A DNA stretch of 64,000 nt from Adhaeribacter rhizoryzae (lineage in GTDB: Bacteria > Bacteroidota > Bacteroidia > Cytophagales > Hymenobacteraceae). The first letter of the stretch is position 1, and every line of letters begins with the position of its first letter. The position numbers and the translations under genes were made by a program. Positions 1 through 9,249 of this stretch are shown piece by piece. The notes under the pieces are model-generated. The model was not told where the DNA came from. It searched no databases and saw only the letters and a list, made by a program, of their open reading frames with translations. Location of the stretch: contig NZ_VWSF01000022.1 of NCBI RefSeq assembly GCF_008629685.1, positions 44,118 through 108,117 on the forward strand. The letters are read 5' to 3'.

Positions 1-1
1 C

Positions 2-631
2 GATAGCGGCATTTACATTGGTCAGTGCGAAGACACGCAACTACTCCACAACAAAACTTACAAAAATGTAATAGGGCTGGAGATTGAAAATAGCTCGAAG
101 GTTATCGCCAGCCATAACCAAAGTTATAATAATACGGCCGGTATGTTGGTGGTATTATTGCCCGGTTTGCGGGTTACTACCGCATCCGATATTCTGCTAA
201 CCCATAACCAGGTGGTAAATAATAATTTGGCAAATTTTGCCGAGCCGGGTGGCGGCTTTGAGAATTTTGTGCCAACTGGTACGGGTATTTTAGTAGTAGG
301 CACCGATAATACGCGTTTGGTACAGAATCAGGTAATGGGTAATAATTTTTTAGGCATAGCGGTAGTAAGCACCCGGTTATTGGGTGGTTTAGCCGGCTTG
401 CCATCCGAAGCTTTTAATTTAATTGAGCCAAATCCGGACGGCACCCGGGTTATTAAAAATGTAGTAAAAAATAATGGTGCTGCTCCGCCGACCAACCTGC
501 CACTACCCGGCGCAGATTTATTCTGGGATGGCTCCGGTACAGATAATTGCTGGCGCGATAATATTTACACTATTAGTTTTCCGGCTGTTTTGCCCGCCTG
601 TCCGGAAAGTTTTGTAGCTATTAAAAAGTAA
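2..631 (+). CDS. Right-handed parallel beta-helix repeat protein, C-terminal part (5' end outside window)
   Basis: The reading frame is open from position 2, before the first ATG at 143, so this is the 3' part of a longer gene. The protein shows repeated Asn-rich turns of about 22-30 residues (SHNQSYNN, THNQVVNNN, VQNQVMGNN, IKNVVKNN). These are typical of right-handed beta-helix proteins (pectate-lyase-like or NosD-like fold), where stacked Asn ladders line the turns. The tail has two cysteines (DNCW and PACPE) that could cap the helix with a disulphide. The fold is well supported, but the substrate is unknown. Proteins of this class are usually exported and bind or cleave polysaccharides, and its position beside a xylan locus fits that without proving it. 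A strong terminator follows at once. Confidence 0.8.
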   Translation, partial: DSGIYIGQCEDTQLLHNKTYKNVIGLEIENSSKVIASHNQSYNNTAGMLVVLLPGLRVTTASDILLTHNQVVNNNLANFAEPGGGFENFVPTGTGILVVGTDNTRLVQNQVMGNNFLGIAVVSTRLLGGLAGLPSEAFNLIEPNPDGTRVIKNVVKNNGAAPPTNLPLPGADLFWDGSGTDNCWRDNIYTISFPAVLPACPESFVAIKK

Positions 632-640
632 CGAACCAAA

Positions 641-668
641 AAGCCGCACCAGTTAGGTGCGGCTTTCT
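641..668 (+). terminator. Rho-independent terminator of the beta-helix gene
   Basis: An 8-bp GC-rich perfect stem (GCCGCACC / GGTGCGGC) with a 5-nt loop is flanked by AA and a T-rich tail. It starts 12 nt after the stop codon at 631. Confidence 0.85.
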
Positions 669-699
669 TCTTCGTTAAAGTTGTGTTATTAAACCCCGA

Positions 700-870
700 T
701 TAAATTAAAATTGCGCATTAGCTTTCTAATTAATATTTTCTAAAGAACACCCACTCACCACGGTCATTCTGGAAGAATCTTATTGGCTACCTACGAATAA
801 GATTCTTCCAGAATGACCGTGGTGGGAGGCCTGGCCTTTGCTGTATTTTAAAGCACAGCAATCATTTTAT
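700..870. repeat. MITE-like hairpin element, copy 1
   Basis: Perfect 29-bp inverted arms at 756-784 and 796-824 surround an 11-nt loop. The arm core is GGTCATTCTGGAAGAATC. About 50 bp on each side is also shared with the other copies: the left flank (GCATTAGCTTTCT) recurs at 59281, and the right flank (GGCCTTTGCTGTATTTTAAA, then a GCACAGCA motif) recurs in altered form in the other copies. That makes this a dispersed element of roughly 170 bp rather than a simple terminator. It has no coding capacity. Confidence 0.8.
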
Positions 871-966
871 TTTGGTATTACTTGCCAGTCCGGTAAAAAC
901 GCTACCTATTGCTTCTATGCTTTATGAACCACTTAAAATTTACTCGTAAGCTCATGGTTTAAGATT

Positions 967-2079
967 TTACTTTTTGGTAGTATTAATTACTTCCCGGAAA
1001 GCTGGTTTTGGTTGATAATTGCGGTCGAAGAGGAGCGGATAGCTGGTGCGGCCTTTAATGGGCCAGTTGTTTAGCCAGGAGTTGGCATCGGTTACGCCCC
1101 AGAAAGTTATGCGGTCAATTTTATCGGCGTGCTTCCGGAATAAGGCAAATAATTCGGTGTAGCGTTTGGTAAGTTTTTGCTGCACCGAATCGGGCAAGCC
1201 TTGGGTATAAACATTATATTTCTCGTCCTGGCCAAAAGTTTCGGCAATATCGGCCCCTTGCCGGCGGCTGGGGTTTGGCAGCACGTCAATATCAAACTCG
1301 GTAAAATTAACCTTTACGCCTAATTTTGAGAAAGCCACAATACTGGCTTCTATTTGGTCAATAGTTGGTACCGTTAAACCGTAGTGGCCTTGCATCCCAA
1401 TGGCTTTTACCGGAATGCCTTTTGCCTGCAAACTTTTTACCAATTTTATGGTGCCTGCGCGTTTATCGGCGCGGTAAAGGCTGTAATCGTTGTAATATAA
1501 TTCGGCTTTCGGATCGGCTTTGTGCGCGAACTCAAAAGCTTTGGCTGCAAAATCTTCGCCAATAATATCGAACCACTTGGTTTTTCGCATGCCGCCGTCC
1601 TGGTCGTTAATGGCCTCGTTTACCACATCCCAACCGTTAATCTTACCTTTATAGCGGCCAACAACCGCATTAATGTGGTCTTCCATCCGTTTCAGTAATA
1701 CTTCGCGGCTAACCGGTTTGCCTGCTTCGTCTTCGAACACCCAGTTAGGCGTTTGCTGGTGCCAAACCAGCGTATGCCCCACAATAAACATTTTATTTTT
1801 CTGCCCGAAAGCTACGTAATCGTCGGCTGGTTGCCAGTTGTAGGCATCTGGTTTAGGATGTATTGGTCCCCATTTTAGAGAATTTTCGGGGCTAATGGTA
1901 TTAAATTGCTTTTTAATTAAAGCAATAGCTTTTTCGTCGCGGCTGCTCACGTGGGCATTATTTACAGCTGCCCCCACGTAAAAATCCTTGGCAAAAGCTT
2001 CTTTTAAAGTAGGTTCCGATTTTTGTACAAAGCCCAGGCCAAACGCCGCCAAGCAAGCCGAGATAATTATTTTTTTCAT
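967..2079 (-). CDS. Endo-1,4-beta-xylanase, GH10
   Basis: Hydrolyses internal beta-1,4 bonds of xylan by the retaining mechanism. An N-terminal signal peptide (residues 1-17, MKKIIISACLAAFGLGF) predicts export to the periplasm or cell surface; no lipobox is visible. The GH10 barrel fills the rest of the 370 residues, a normal size for a single-domain enzyme. Diagnostic motifs are the acid/base in WDVVNEAIND (Glu155) and the nucleophile in FTEFDID (Glu261). Substrate-binding residues in ISPENSLKWG and GHTLVWHQQTP are intact. It is the last gene of a minus-strand series behind the LacI regulator and GH67 alpha-glucuronidase, with a 116-bp gap, so it probably belongs to the same glucuronoxylan regulon. 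Family assignment is very secure. Confidence 0.95.
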   Translation of the reverse strand: MKKIIISACLAAFGLGFVQKSEPTLKEAFAKDFYVGAAVNNAHVSSRDEKAIALIKKQFNTISPENSLKWGPIHPKPDAYNWQPADDYVAFGQKNKMFIVGHTLVWHQQTPNWVFEDEAGKPVSREVLLKRMEDHINAVVGRYKGKINGWDVVNEAINDQDGGMRKTKWFDIIGEDFAAKAFEFAHKADPKAELYYNDYSLYRADKRAGTIKLVKSLQAKGIPVKAIGMQGHYGLTVPTIDQIEASIVAFSKLGVKVNFTEFDIDVLPNPSRRQGADIAETFGQDEKYNVYTQGLPDSVQQKLTKRYTELFALFRKHADKIDRITFWGVTDANSWLNNWPIKGRTSYPLLFDRNYQPKPAFREVINTTKK

Positions 2080-2195
2080 TATTAATTGTAAAGCGTTGTA
2101 GCGATTTTAATAGAATGAATATTGATTTTAATGATAACCTTTACAACCAGAATACTTCTCTTTTAAATATTCTGGTTGTAAGACTAAAAAATTAA

Positions 2196-4364
2196 TTAAA
2201 TACCTGGTACAAATTTAGGTTCTAACTTCCTGTAATATTCCAGGGTGTTGTCGGTTTTGGGTAAACCGGCCGGAATTGGTCTTTTAGAGAAAGATTGAAA
2301 ATACAACACGCAGGCATCGCGCCACCAACGGGCTTCTTTTTCCTGAATGCTCAAAAAAGTTTTCACGTGCCGGAAACGCTCCGGGTCTACGTTGGCTTCC
2401 TGGGCATTCCAGGTTTGTTGCATCTGTTTTACGCCCTCGGCACCTGCGTAATATCTATGGCAAAGTTCATCCCATAAATTGCGACCCGATTTTACTTTAT
2501 AATCCCAGCTTACCCGGTGAAACCACAGCAGAAATTCTTCGGGGCAAGTAGCCAGGTTACCAAATTTTTGCGCTACCGGCGGGAAATATTGGGCAATGGC
2601 GTTACTGCCGCTGGCCGTACGGTCAAAGCCAATACCTTCGGCACTAGCCCGGTGGTAATAAACAGCCGTCCAGTCGGCGCGGTGTTTTTTATCTACCCAA
2701 GGCCCGGGGCCGTAGTGGTGGCTCCAGCCCATAATGTGGTGCAAGCCAAGGGGCGTCATGTAATTCACCAGCGTTTCGCGCGATTGCAGCATCATTTCCT
2801 TAACCGGCGAAACAAATTTTTCTTCGTTATTAAAAGTCATGCGCAGCCATTCGTCGGCAATAGCTTCGGAAGTTAAGGTATGATCCCAGGCCAGCCGCCC
2901 AAACGTGTACCAGTTAGATTGTCCGAACATGTGGCCAGTCCAGTTGCGATCGTTGCCAATATTGGTTACGCCGGCCATGCCGGTAAGCTGGTAGTTGTGC
3001 AAAGTGCCATCTACTACTTTAGCTACTGTAGAACCGGCGCCTTTGGCGTGGGTATCGGCATCCAGAACTTCTTTGTACAGCGGCGCCTGGTACACCAGAT
3101 TCGTAGCCTGACCTAAATATTCCTGGGTAAGCTGAAACTCCATCATGAGCGGGGTTTGGGGCATGGCACCAAACAACGGGTGAAAAGGTTCGCGGGGCTG
3201 AAAATCTAGCGGACCGTTTTTAACCTGCACCATTACATTTTTCCGGAACTGACCATCTAAATGTTTAAACTCGTTGTAAGCTTGTTTTATCCGGTCTTCG
3301 GGTACTTCGTTGTCGTACACAAAAGCGCGCCACATTACAATGCCGCCTTTGGGGGCAACGGCATCGGCCAGCATATTGGCGCCATCGGCGTGGGTGCGTT
3401 TGTAGTTCTGCGGACCGGGCTGGCCTTCGGAGTTAGCTTTTACCAGAAAACCGCCAAAATCCGGAATGTAGGTATATATTTCTTCGGCTTTAGTTTTCCA
3501 CCAAGCTTGAACTTGTGCATCTAGCGGGTCAGCGGTTTTTAAGCCGCCAATTTCAATGGGAGCACTAAAGCGGGCCGTGAGGTAAACTTTTAAGCCGTAC
3601 GGCCGGAAAGCATCGGCCAGGGCTTTTACTTTCTCCAGGTAAGGTTTGGTTAATATTAAGGCGTTGGCGTTTACGTTGGTTAATACGGTGCCGTTAATAC
3701 CAATAGAAGCATTGGCGCGGGCATATTCCAGGTAACGGTCGTCGATATAATCGGGTAATTTATGCCAGTCCCATAACGAAAAGCCGGCGTAACCCCGTTC
3801 TACGGTACGGTCTAGGTTGTCCCAGTGGTTCAGAATACGGTGCTGCGTTTTAGGGGCATTACTAATATTTAGCTGGTCTACAGGCTGGTGGGTTTGAATT
3901 AATCGCAGAAAATGAAAAACGCCGTAAAGTGCCCCCACATCGGAATTAGCCGCAATAACGGTGGCTTTTTTGCGATTAACGGTTGTGGTTAATATTAAAT
4001 AACCTTCTTTGCCAACCGAACCAAGTTGTTGATTTAAGTTTAAAGCAGCAATGGCCGGGGAATTTTGCGGTGTACCCACCAGCAAACTGTTAGCCTGTTT
4101 TAGCATATTACTGTTGCCAATATTTTTGCCTAATAAACCTTGCAGCCCTTGTTGTAATTCTTGTTTGGCTACGGTAAGCGTGGGGGAGCTACCTTCAATA
4201 ACTACCTGTTGTACGCGGCCCTGGTATTCTTTTAGTTTTTTAGCATCCTTTACCAAATCGTACCGTTGCCAGAGGCGGTAACCATCTTCGGCGTAAGCAC
4301 CTACGGATAGGCCGGCCAGGAGCAGGAGTAATAAAAGGGTTAAGGCAATCTTGTTTTGTATCAT
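2196..4364 (-). CDS. aguA: Alpha-glucuronidase, GH67
   Basis: Removes (4-O-methyl-)D-glucuronic acid from the non-reducing end of glucuronoxylo-oligosaccharides, normally after GH10 xylanase has cut the backbone. The 722 residues carry a signal peptide (about 1-25, with a long Leu run), an N-terminal beta domain, a central barrel and a helical C-terminal domain, as in known GH67 enzymes. Family signatures are GGFLVKANSEGQPGP (Glu313, expected acid) and VKNGPLDFQPREP (Asp387) with MEFQLTQEYLG (Glu415). The 28-residue spacing between the last two equals that of the Asp365/Glu393 base pair of the Cellvibrio enzyme. It lies between the LacI gene and the xylanase on the same strand. The neighbouring mannonate genes would use the released uronate. 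Confidence 0.95.
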   Translation of the reverse strand: MIQNKIALTLLLLLLLAGLSVGAYAEDGYRLWQRYDLVKDAKKLKEYQGRVQQVVIEGSSPTLTVAKQELQQGLQGLLGKNIGNSNMLKQANSLLVGTPQNSPAIAALNLNQQLGSVGKEGYLILTTTVNRKKATVIAANSDVGALYGVFHFLRLIQTHQPVDQLNISNAPKTQHRILNHWDNLDRTVERGYAGFSLWDWHKLPDYIDDRYLEYARANASIGINGTVLTNVNANALILTKPYLEKVKALADAFRPYGLKVYLTARFSAPIEIGGLKTADPLDAQVQAWWKTKAEEIYTYIPDFGGFLVKANSEGQPGPQNYKRTHADGANMLADAVAPKGGIVMWRAFVYDNEVPEDRIKQAYNEFKHLDGQFRKNVMVQVKNGPLDFQPREPFHPLFGAMPQTPLMMEFQLTQEYLGQATNLVYQAPLYKEVLDADTHAKGAGSTVAKVVDGTLHNYQLTGMAGVTNIGNDRNWTGHMFGQSNWYTFGRLAWDHTLTSEAIADEWLRMTFNNEEKFVSPVKEMMLQSRETLVNYMTPLGLHHIMGWSHHYGPGPWVDKKHRADWTAVYYHRASAEGIGFDRTASGSNAIAQYFPPVAQKFGNLATCPEEFLLWFHRVSWDYKVKSGRNLWDELCHRYYAGAEGVKQMQQTWNAQEANVDPERFRHVKTFLSIQEKEARWWRDACVLYFQSFSKRPIPAGLPKTDNTLEYYRKLEPKFVPGI

Positions 4365-4473
4365 AAAATTTTACCTGATTCTGTGTTTTTATAATTAAGG
4401 TTGCTACTGCGGGCAGCCATTTGGGTTAAAATATTATTGGGTGGTTAAATCTGCAGTAAAGTTTAAACAAGTG

Positions 4474-5526
4474 TTATTTATTAAGAGAATCGCTTCGCAG
4501 CGAAGATGCCCGGATAACCAACTCCGACCGCAGAATAATGGTATTGGTGCTGTTAATATTTGAAGTGCCGTTTAAATGGCTGATCAGGTTTTGCGCGGCA
4601 ACTTCCCCCATTTCGTAGCCCGGATAATCAACGGTAGTCAGGTTTGGTTCTACCACCTTCGAAACCGGATCGTTGTTGAAACCGGCAAAAGCAATATCCT
4701 GCGGAATGGCAATACCGGCTTGTTTCAGGGTTTGCAGGCAGCTAACGGCACAAGCATCGTTGGCGGCAAATACCCCATCGGGTAAAGTATTCATCTGCAA
4801 AATTTTTTCGGCAGCTGCTATGCCATCTTCCACGCTAAGATTCGTCTGAATAATTAAATTATTATCTAGTTCCAGGTTATGGTCTGCTAAGGCGTATTTA
4901 TAACCTTTCAGGCGATCGGCGTAAACGTTTCTTTTCAGGTTACCCGTAATATGCACAATCCGTCGGCAGCCTTGCCCGATTAAATGCGAGGTTACTTCCT
5001 GGGCGGCTTTTACATTATCTATAACAATGCCGGTGCATTGTTTATGGTTAAAAACCCTATCGAAGAAAATAACCGGAATGCCTTTTTTCAGGAAGTCTTT
5101 AAAATGCTCAATATTGTCGGTGTCGTAAGCCAGCGAAACCAGCAAGCCGTCTACGCGGCTGTTAAACATGGTTTGGGCATTGGTAGCTTCTTTTTTAGCA
5201 GTTTCCAACGATTGACTGATAATTAAGTTGTAACCGGCATCGTTGGCTACTTTTTCCATACCCGCTATAACCGACGACATAAAATTACTATTGAGCCGGG
5301 GTACAATTACCCCAATGGTATTGGTGCGTTGCCGCCGCAAATTACTGGCAAAAGTATTAGAGCGATAGCCCATTTCTTTTGCCATGTTAAATATTTTCTT
5401 CTTAGTTTCTTTATTTACGGCCGGATGGTCGTTCAGGCCCCGGCTAACCGTGGCCGGCGAAATATTCAACTCCCGGGCTATATCATAAATGGTAATCTCT
5501 TTATTACCTGTACTGAGTAGTTCCAT
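4474..5526 (-). CDS. LacI-family transcriptional regulator of the xylan locus
   Basis: The N-terminal LacI helix-turn-helix reads ITIYDIARELNISPATVSRGLN, followed by the hinge helix (NTFASNLRRQRTNTIGVIVP) and a periplasmic-binding-protein-like effector domain to the C-terminus. I chose the ATG at 5526 (350 aa, starting MELLSTG) over the upstream GTG at 5541, because it sits closer to the usual LacI N-terminus. It is divergent from the susC-like gene at 6104 and co-directional with GH67 and GH10. Two palindromes with a central CG in the intergenic region (5568-5583 and 5933-5946) are good operator candidates for this protein. The effector is unknown; a xylan-derived sugar or uronate is a reasonable inference. 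Confidence 0.92.
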   Translation of the reverse strand: MELLSTGNKEITIYDIARELNISPATVSRGLNDHPAVNKETKKKIFNMAKEMGYRSNTFASNLRRQRTNTIGVIVPRLNSNFMSSVIAGMEKVANDAGYNLIISQSLETAKKEATNAQTMFNSRVDGLLVSLAYDTDNIEHFKDFLKKGIPVIFFDRVFNHKQCTGIVIDNVKAAQEVTSHLIGQGCRRIVHITGNLKRNVYADRLKGYKYALADHNLELDNNLIIQTNLSVEDGIAAAEKILQMNTLPDGVFAANDACAVSCLQTLKQAGIAIPQDIAFAGFNNDPVSKVVEPNLTTVDYPGYEMGEVAAQNLISHLNGTSNINSTNTIILRSELVIRASSLRSDSLNK

Positions 5527-5567
5527 ATATACTGCGGCCACTAATTACAACTAAAGCTGTAAAGTTG

Positions 5568-5583
5568 TTGTAATCGGTTGCAA
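5568..5583. promoter_or_regulatory. LacI-type operator-like palindrome near lacI start
   Basis: The imperfect palindrome TTGTAATCGGTTGCAA matches its reverse complement at 12 of 16 positions and has the central CG step usual for LacI-family sites. It lies 42 bp upstream of the regulator's ATG, where binding could give autoregulation. It shares the (T/G)CAA-tCG-TTG pattern with the site at 5933. The operator role is inferred. Confidence 0.5.
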
Positions 5584-5866
5584 TATAAAAAGGTATTCCT
5601 GTATTTACCACAACAAAGTATAATTTTTAGAAATAACCTTGGTTAAACTTGCCTTTTATAAAGGTGTTTCTGTATGTATATTAATTGTTTACGATATTTA
5701 TATTCTAAAGTATTACTATAAGCAGTCTTACTTGCATGTATAAAGTGTAAATATTGTCTAAGTCTGTAATATTTATCTGGATAATATCAAAGAACATTAC
5801 AATTTTACAATTGATTAATTAGAGCTAACAAATGTTTTAAATATTATTTAATAATATTTGTGTTTT

Positions 5867-5897
5867 ATGAATATAAATTTAATAGATTATAATTTTG
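5867..5897 (+). promoter_or_regulatory. Bacteroidota-type promoter of the xylan susC/susD operon
   Basis: A TTTG at 5867-5870 (-33 box) and TAATTTTG at 5890-5897 (exact match to the TAnnTTTG -7 box) are separated by 19 nt, the spacing known for Bacteroidota sigma-ABfr promoters. The transcript would start near 5905, giving a 5' leader of about 200 nt. The operator-like site at 5933 falls just downstream of the predicted start, a repressing position. Confidence 0.65.
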
Positions 5898-5932
5898 GTT
5901 GCAATATTTAAAAATTAAGTAAAATTATGCTA

Positions 5933-5946
5933 TGCAATCGATTGTA
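5933..5946. promoter_or_regulatory. LacI-type operator-like palindrome downstream of susC promoter
   Basis: TGCAATCGATTGTA contains a perfect 10-bp core palindrome (CAATCGATTG) centred on CG and matches its reverse complement at 12 of 14 positions. It lies about 36 bp beyond the predicted -7 box, so binding of the adjacent LacI protein would block the start or elongation of the susCD transcript. Confidence 0.6.
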
Positions 5947-6103
5947 ATTATAGTAATTCTTATGATATTTAAAGCCTGAAAGACAATTTATTGCTGATTT
6001 TAAGCAGCTTAACCTTTGGTACAACCTAACGGGCTGAAACAAGCAGGTAGTTACAAAAGCGTTAAACGGCTACTACTTAAATTATTAAATCCTTAATTAA
6101 TTT

Positions 6104-9100
6104 ATGATGCATTACGTTTTACAAAAAGTTCCAACTTCTGCTACTCAGAACCATCGGTTTCTGAGGCTGAAGTTGATAGTTGTTACGGCCTTATTCCTGT
6201 TTTTAGGATTGGCCTGGTCTACGGTGCAGGCGCAGAGCCGGCAAGTATCTGGCAAGGTAACGGAAGCTGGGGGTGGCGCATTACCCGGGGTTACGGTACA
6301 GATAAAAGGTACTACCAACGGAACCGCCTCTGATGCTGAAGGTAACTTTACGCTTGCGGTTCCGGATAATAATGCGGTGCTGGTTATTAGTTACGTAGGG
6401 TATGTTGCGAAAGAAGTAACGGTAGGTAACCAAACTACTATAAATGTGGTTTTAAGCCCCGATGCAAAAGCTTTGGAAGAAGTGGTAGTAGTGGGTTATG
6501 GTACCCAACGGGCAGAAGCCGTAACCGGTTCGGTTGCATCTATCAGCGGAGATGTGCTACGGGAAGTGCCGGCGGGAAATATTACGCAGGCCTTGCAAGG
6601 GCGTTTGCCTGGCGTTGAATTTTCGCAGACATCATCCCAGCCAGGCGCTTCTATGCAAATCCGAATTCGCGGTACGCGGTCGCTTACTGCCAGCAACGAC
6701 CCGCTGGTAGTATTGGATGGTATCCCGTATCCGGGCTCTATCAGCGACATCAACCCGAATGATATCCAGAGCATAGATATTTTAAAAGATGCCTCCGCCA
6801 CGGCTATTTACGGTTCGCGCGGCGCTAACGGTGTGGTATTAGTAACAACCAAAAGTGGTAAAATCGGGCAGAAACCCCAAATAAGCTATAACAGTTTCTA
6901 TGGTGTAAAAGAGGTTTTCTCTAAATTTCCGATGATGAACGGCCAGGAGTTTGCCGCTCTCCGTAAGGCAGCCGGTTTGTATAACAACTCATTAGATGAA
7001 TCTGATGATGTTAATACCGATTGGCAGGATTTATTATACAGAAGAGGGGCAACCCAGAGCCATGACTTAGGCGTTTCTGGTGGTACCGAAAAGGGGCGCT
7101 ACAATTTTAGTGCAGGTTATTTTAATGATCAAGGTGTAATTCCTACCCAGCAATATAACCGTTATACTATGCGTGGTAGTCTTGATCAGGGTATTGGTAA
7201 TTATATCCGCGTAGGTTTTACCACCAACAACAACTATAACAAAACCCAAGGAAACAACGTGGGGCTGTATGGTAATTTAAGCAATTCGCCGATTGCCAAC
7301 CCCTATAATACAGACGGCACCCTGAAAAGAACCATCAAGATGCCGTTAGATGAAAGCTTTGTACTTACCAGAGATATAATAGAAGGCTTAAGTGACAGGT
7401 GGTTAAGCGAAACCAAGGCTTTTGCTACCTATAACACCTTATTCGGGGAGGTACAAATCCCGGGCGTAGAAGGTTTAAAGTATCGGGCCAACCTGGGCTT
7501 GAATTACCGGCAGTCGCAGGGTGGCGGCTACACCGCACGGGGAGTTAACGCCGTTAACGCGGAAACCCCTTCCACGGGTTCGGTTAGTAACAGCGTTACA
7601 ACCGACTGGACCATTGAAAACTTACTCACCTACGATCGCACCTTTGCCGGGAAGCATAATGTAAATATAGTAGGCTTGTACTCTGCTTCGCAAACCGCCT
7701 TCAACAGGTCCCAGATAGCGGCAATCGATATTCCGTCGGATGCTTTTCAATATTACAACTTAGGTAATGCGGCCGGCGAAATTACAGTTGCCCCGGGCGA
7801 GCAGCAATATACTTTAAGCGGCTTGATGTCGTGGATGGGCCGCGCGATGTACTCCTACGACGACCGTTATTTATTAAGCGCTACCGTCCGTTCCGATGGT
7901 TCCTCTCGGCTGGCTCCGGGATATAAATGGCATACCTATCCGGCCGTTTCGGTAGGCTGGAATGTTGCCAGAGAATCATTTATGCAGAACGTGGGTCTGG
8001 TAAACATGTTAAAACTGCGGGTAGGTTATGGACAAACCTCTAACCAGGCGGTTAATCCATACGCTACTCTGGGCCTTTTAAGTACCCGGCCATACAATTT
8101 TGGCCCTACCAACTACCAAACCGGTTTCTATGTATCCCAAATACCTAACCCAAATCTGGGATGGGAATATTCTCAGACCTTTAACTATGGCTTAGACTTC
8201 GCTATCCTGAATAATCGCCTGTCAGGTACGGTAGAATATTATAGAACAAAGACCAAAGATTTGCTGCTAGGGGTTAACCTGCCGCCTACATCGGGCGTGG
8301 GCAGTATTGTGCAAAACGTAGGGCAAACCCAAAACAAAGGAATAGAACTTTCGCTTAACGGCGTAATTTTGGAAAACCTTAATGGCTGGACCTGGGAAGC
8401 CGGTGTTAATTTGTACGCCAACCGCAACAAAGTGGTAGCGCTGGCTTCCGGACAAGATAGAGATGAATCTAATTGGTGGTTTGTCGGACATCCTGTGAAT
8501 GTAATATTCGACTTTGAGAAATTAGGTTTATGGAATGCAGAAGACCCGCACCGGAATATTCTGGAGCCAACCGCCAATGCTGATGAAACACTAGGTTCCA
8601 TAAGAGTAAAATATACCGGCACTTTTAACGCAGATGGTACACCCACCCGGGCTATCGGACCCGCTGACCGGCAAATTATTGACGTGAATCCCAGATTCCA
8701 GGGAGGCTTTAATACCCGCGTTTCTTATAAAGGATTTGACCTGAGCGCGGTAGCGGCCTTTCAAAACGGCGGCATCGTTAACAGCACCATCTACGGCTCG
8801 GGAGGCTATTTAAATATGCTGAGCGGTCGCCGCAATAACGTAAAGGTAGATTACTGGACACCCGAAAACACCGATGCCGCTTATCCAAGACCCGGCAAAT
8901 ATTTAAGCGGCGACAATCCGAAGTATGCCAGTACCCTGGGTTATTTCAATCACTCTTACCTGAAAATACGCACTGTTTCGCTTGGTTATAACTTTAACAA
9001 AAACGACTGGATGCAAAAGGCCGGTGTAGGTAACCTGCGGCTTTATGTTACTGCCCAAAATCCATTTGTGTTGTTCTCGCCTTATCATAAAGAAACCGGT

Positions 9101-9238
9101 ATGGATCCCGAAACCAACTCATTTGGTAACGAAAATGCAGCCGTAGCGCTTTCCGGAAACCTGAGACGCATTTTGACTTTAGGCACCAACTCACCCGCCA
9201 CGCGGAACTACCTGGTAGGCTTAAATGTAACATTTTAA
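6104..9238 (+). CDS. SusC/RagA-family TonB-dependent outer-membrane transporter (xylan locus)
   Basis: Imports oligosaccharides across the outer membrane with TonB energy, acting as a barrel under the SusD-like lid encoded next. The 1044-residue protein has a signal peptide ending near AQA-QSR (about residue 45). A CarboxypepD-regulatory-like domain follows (about 48-125: VSGKVTEAGG, LPGVTVQIKGT, SYVGY). The TonB-box-like EEVVVVGYGTQ precedes the plug domain (about 130-250, with IRIRGTRSLTASNDPLVVLDG and the SusC-typical DASATAIYGSRGANGV). The C-terminal 22-strand barrel ends in Phe (LVGLNVTF). The distal ATG (MMHYV) gives a long n-region. The gene lies 11 bp before the susD-like gene and is surely co-transcribed with it. 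Xylo-oligosaccharide as substrate is inferred from the neighbours. Confidence 0.95.
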   Translation: MMHYVLQKVPTSATQNHRFLRLKLIVVTALFLFLGLAWSTVQAQSRQVSGKVTEAGGGALPGVTVQIKGTTNGTASDAEGNFTLAVPDNNAVLVISYVGYVAKEVTVGNQTTINVVLSPDAKALEEVVVVGYGTQRAEAVTGSVASISGDVLREVPAGNITQALQGRLPGVEFSQTSSQPGASMQIRIRGTRSLTASNDPLVVLDGIPYPGSISDINPNDIQSIDILKDASATAIYGSRGANGVVLVTTKSGKIGQKPQISYNSFYGVKEVFSKFPMMNGQEFAALRKAAGLYNNSLDESDDVNTDWQDLLYRRGATQSHDLGVSGGTEKGRYNFSAGYFNDQGVIPTQQYNRYTMRGSLDQGIGNYIRVGFTTNNNYNKTQGNNVGLYGNLSNSPIANPYNTDGTLKRTIKMPLDESFVLTRDIIEGLSDRWLSETKAFATYNTLFGEVQIPGVEGLKYRANLGLNYRQSQGGGYTARGVNAVNAETPSTGSVSNSVTTDWTIENLLTYDRTFAGKHNVNIVGLYSASQTAFNRSQIAAIDIPSDAFQYYNLGNAAGEITVAPGEQQYTLSGLMSWMGRAMYSYDDRYLLSATVRSDGSSRLAPGYKWHTYPAVSVGWNVARESFMQNVGLVNMLKLRVGYGQTSNQAVNPYATLGLLSTRPYNFGPTNYQTGFYVSQIPNPNLGWEYSQTFNYGLDFAILNNRLSGTVEYYRTKTKDLLLGVNLPPTSGVGSIVQNVGQTQNKGIELSLNGVILENLNGWTWEAGVNLYANRNKVVALASGQDRDESNWWFVGHPVNVIFDFEKLGLWNAEDPHRNILEPTANADETLGSIRVKYTGTFNADGTPTRAIGPADRQIIDVNPRFQGGFNTRVSYKGFDLSAVAAFQNGGIVNSTIYGSGGYLNMLSGRRNNVKVDYWTPENTDAAYPRPGKYLSGDNPKYASTLGYFNHSYLKIRTVSLGYNFNKNDWMQKAGVGNLRLYVTAQNPFVLFSPYHKETGMDPETNSFGNENAAVALSGNLRRILTLGTNSPATRNYLVGLNVTF

Positions 9239-9249
9239 CGAAAAGCACC

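Noticed and set aside
700..870. CRISPR repeat or simple terminator interpretation of the GTCATTCTG palindromes
   Set aside because: The copies are scattered and not spaced in an array, lack spacers, and share flanks beyond the hairpin; no cas gene is present.
5526..5541. GTG start at 5541 for the LacI regulator
   Set aside because: The ATG at 5526 places the helix-turn-helix at a more usual distance from the N-terminus.
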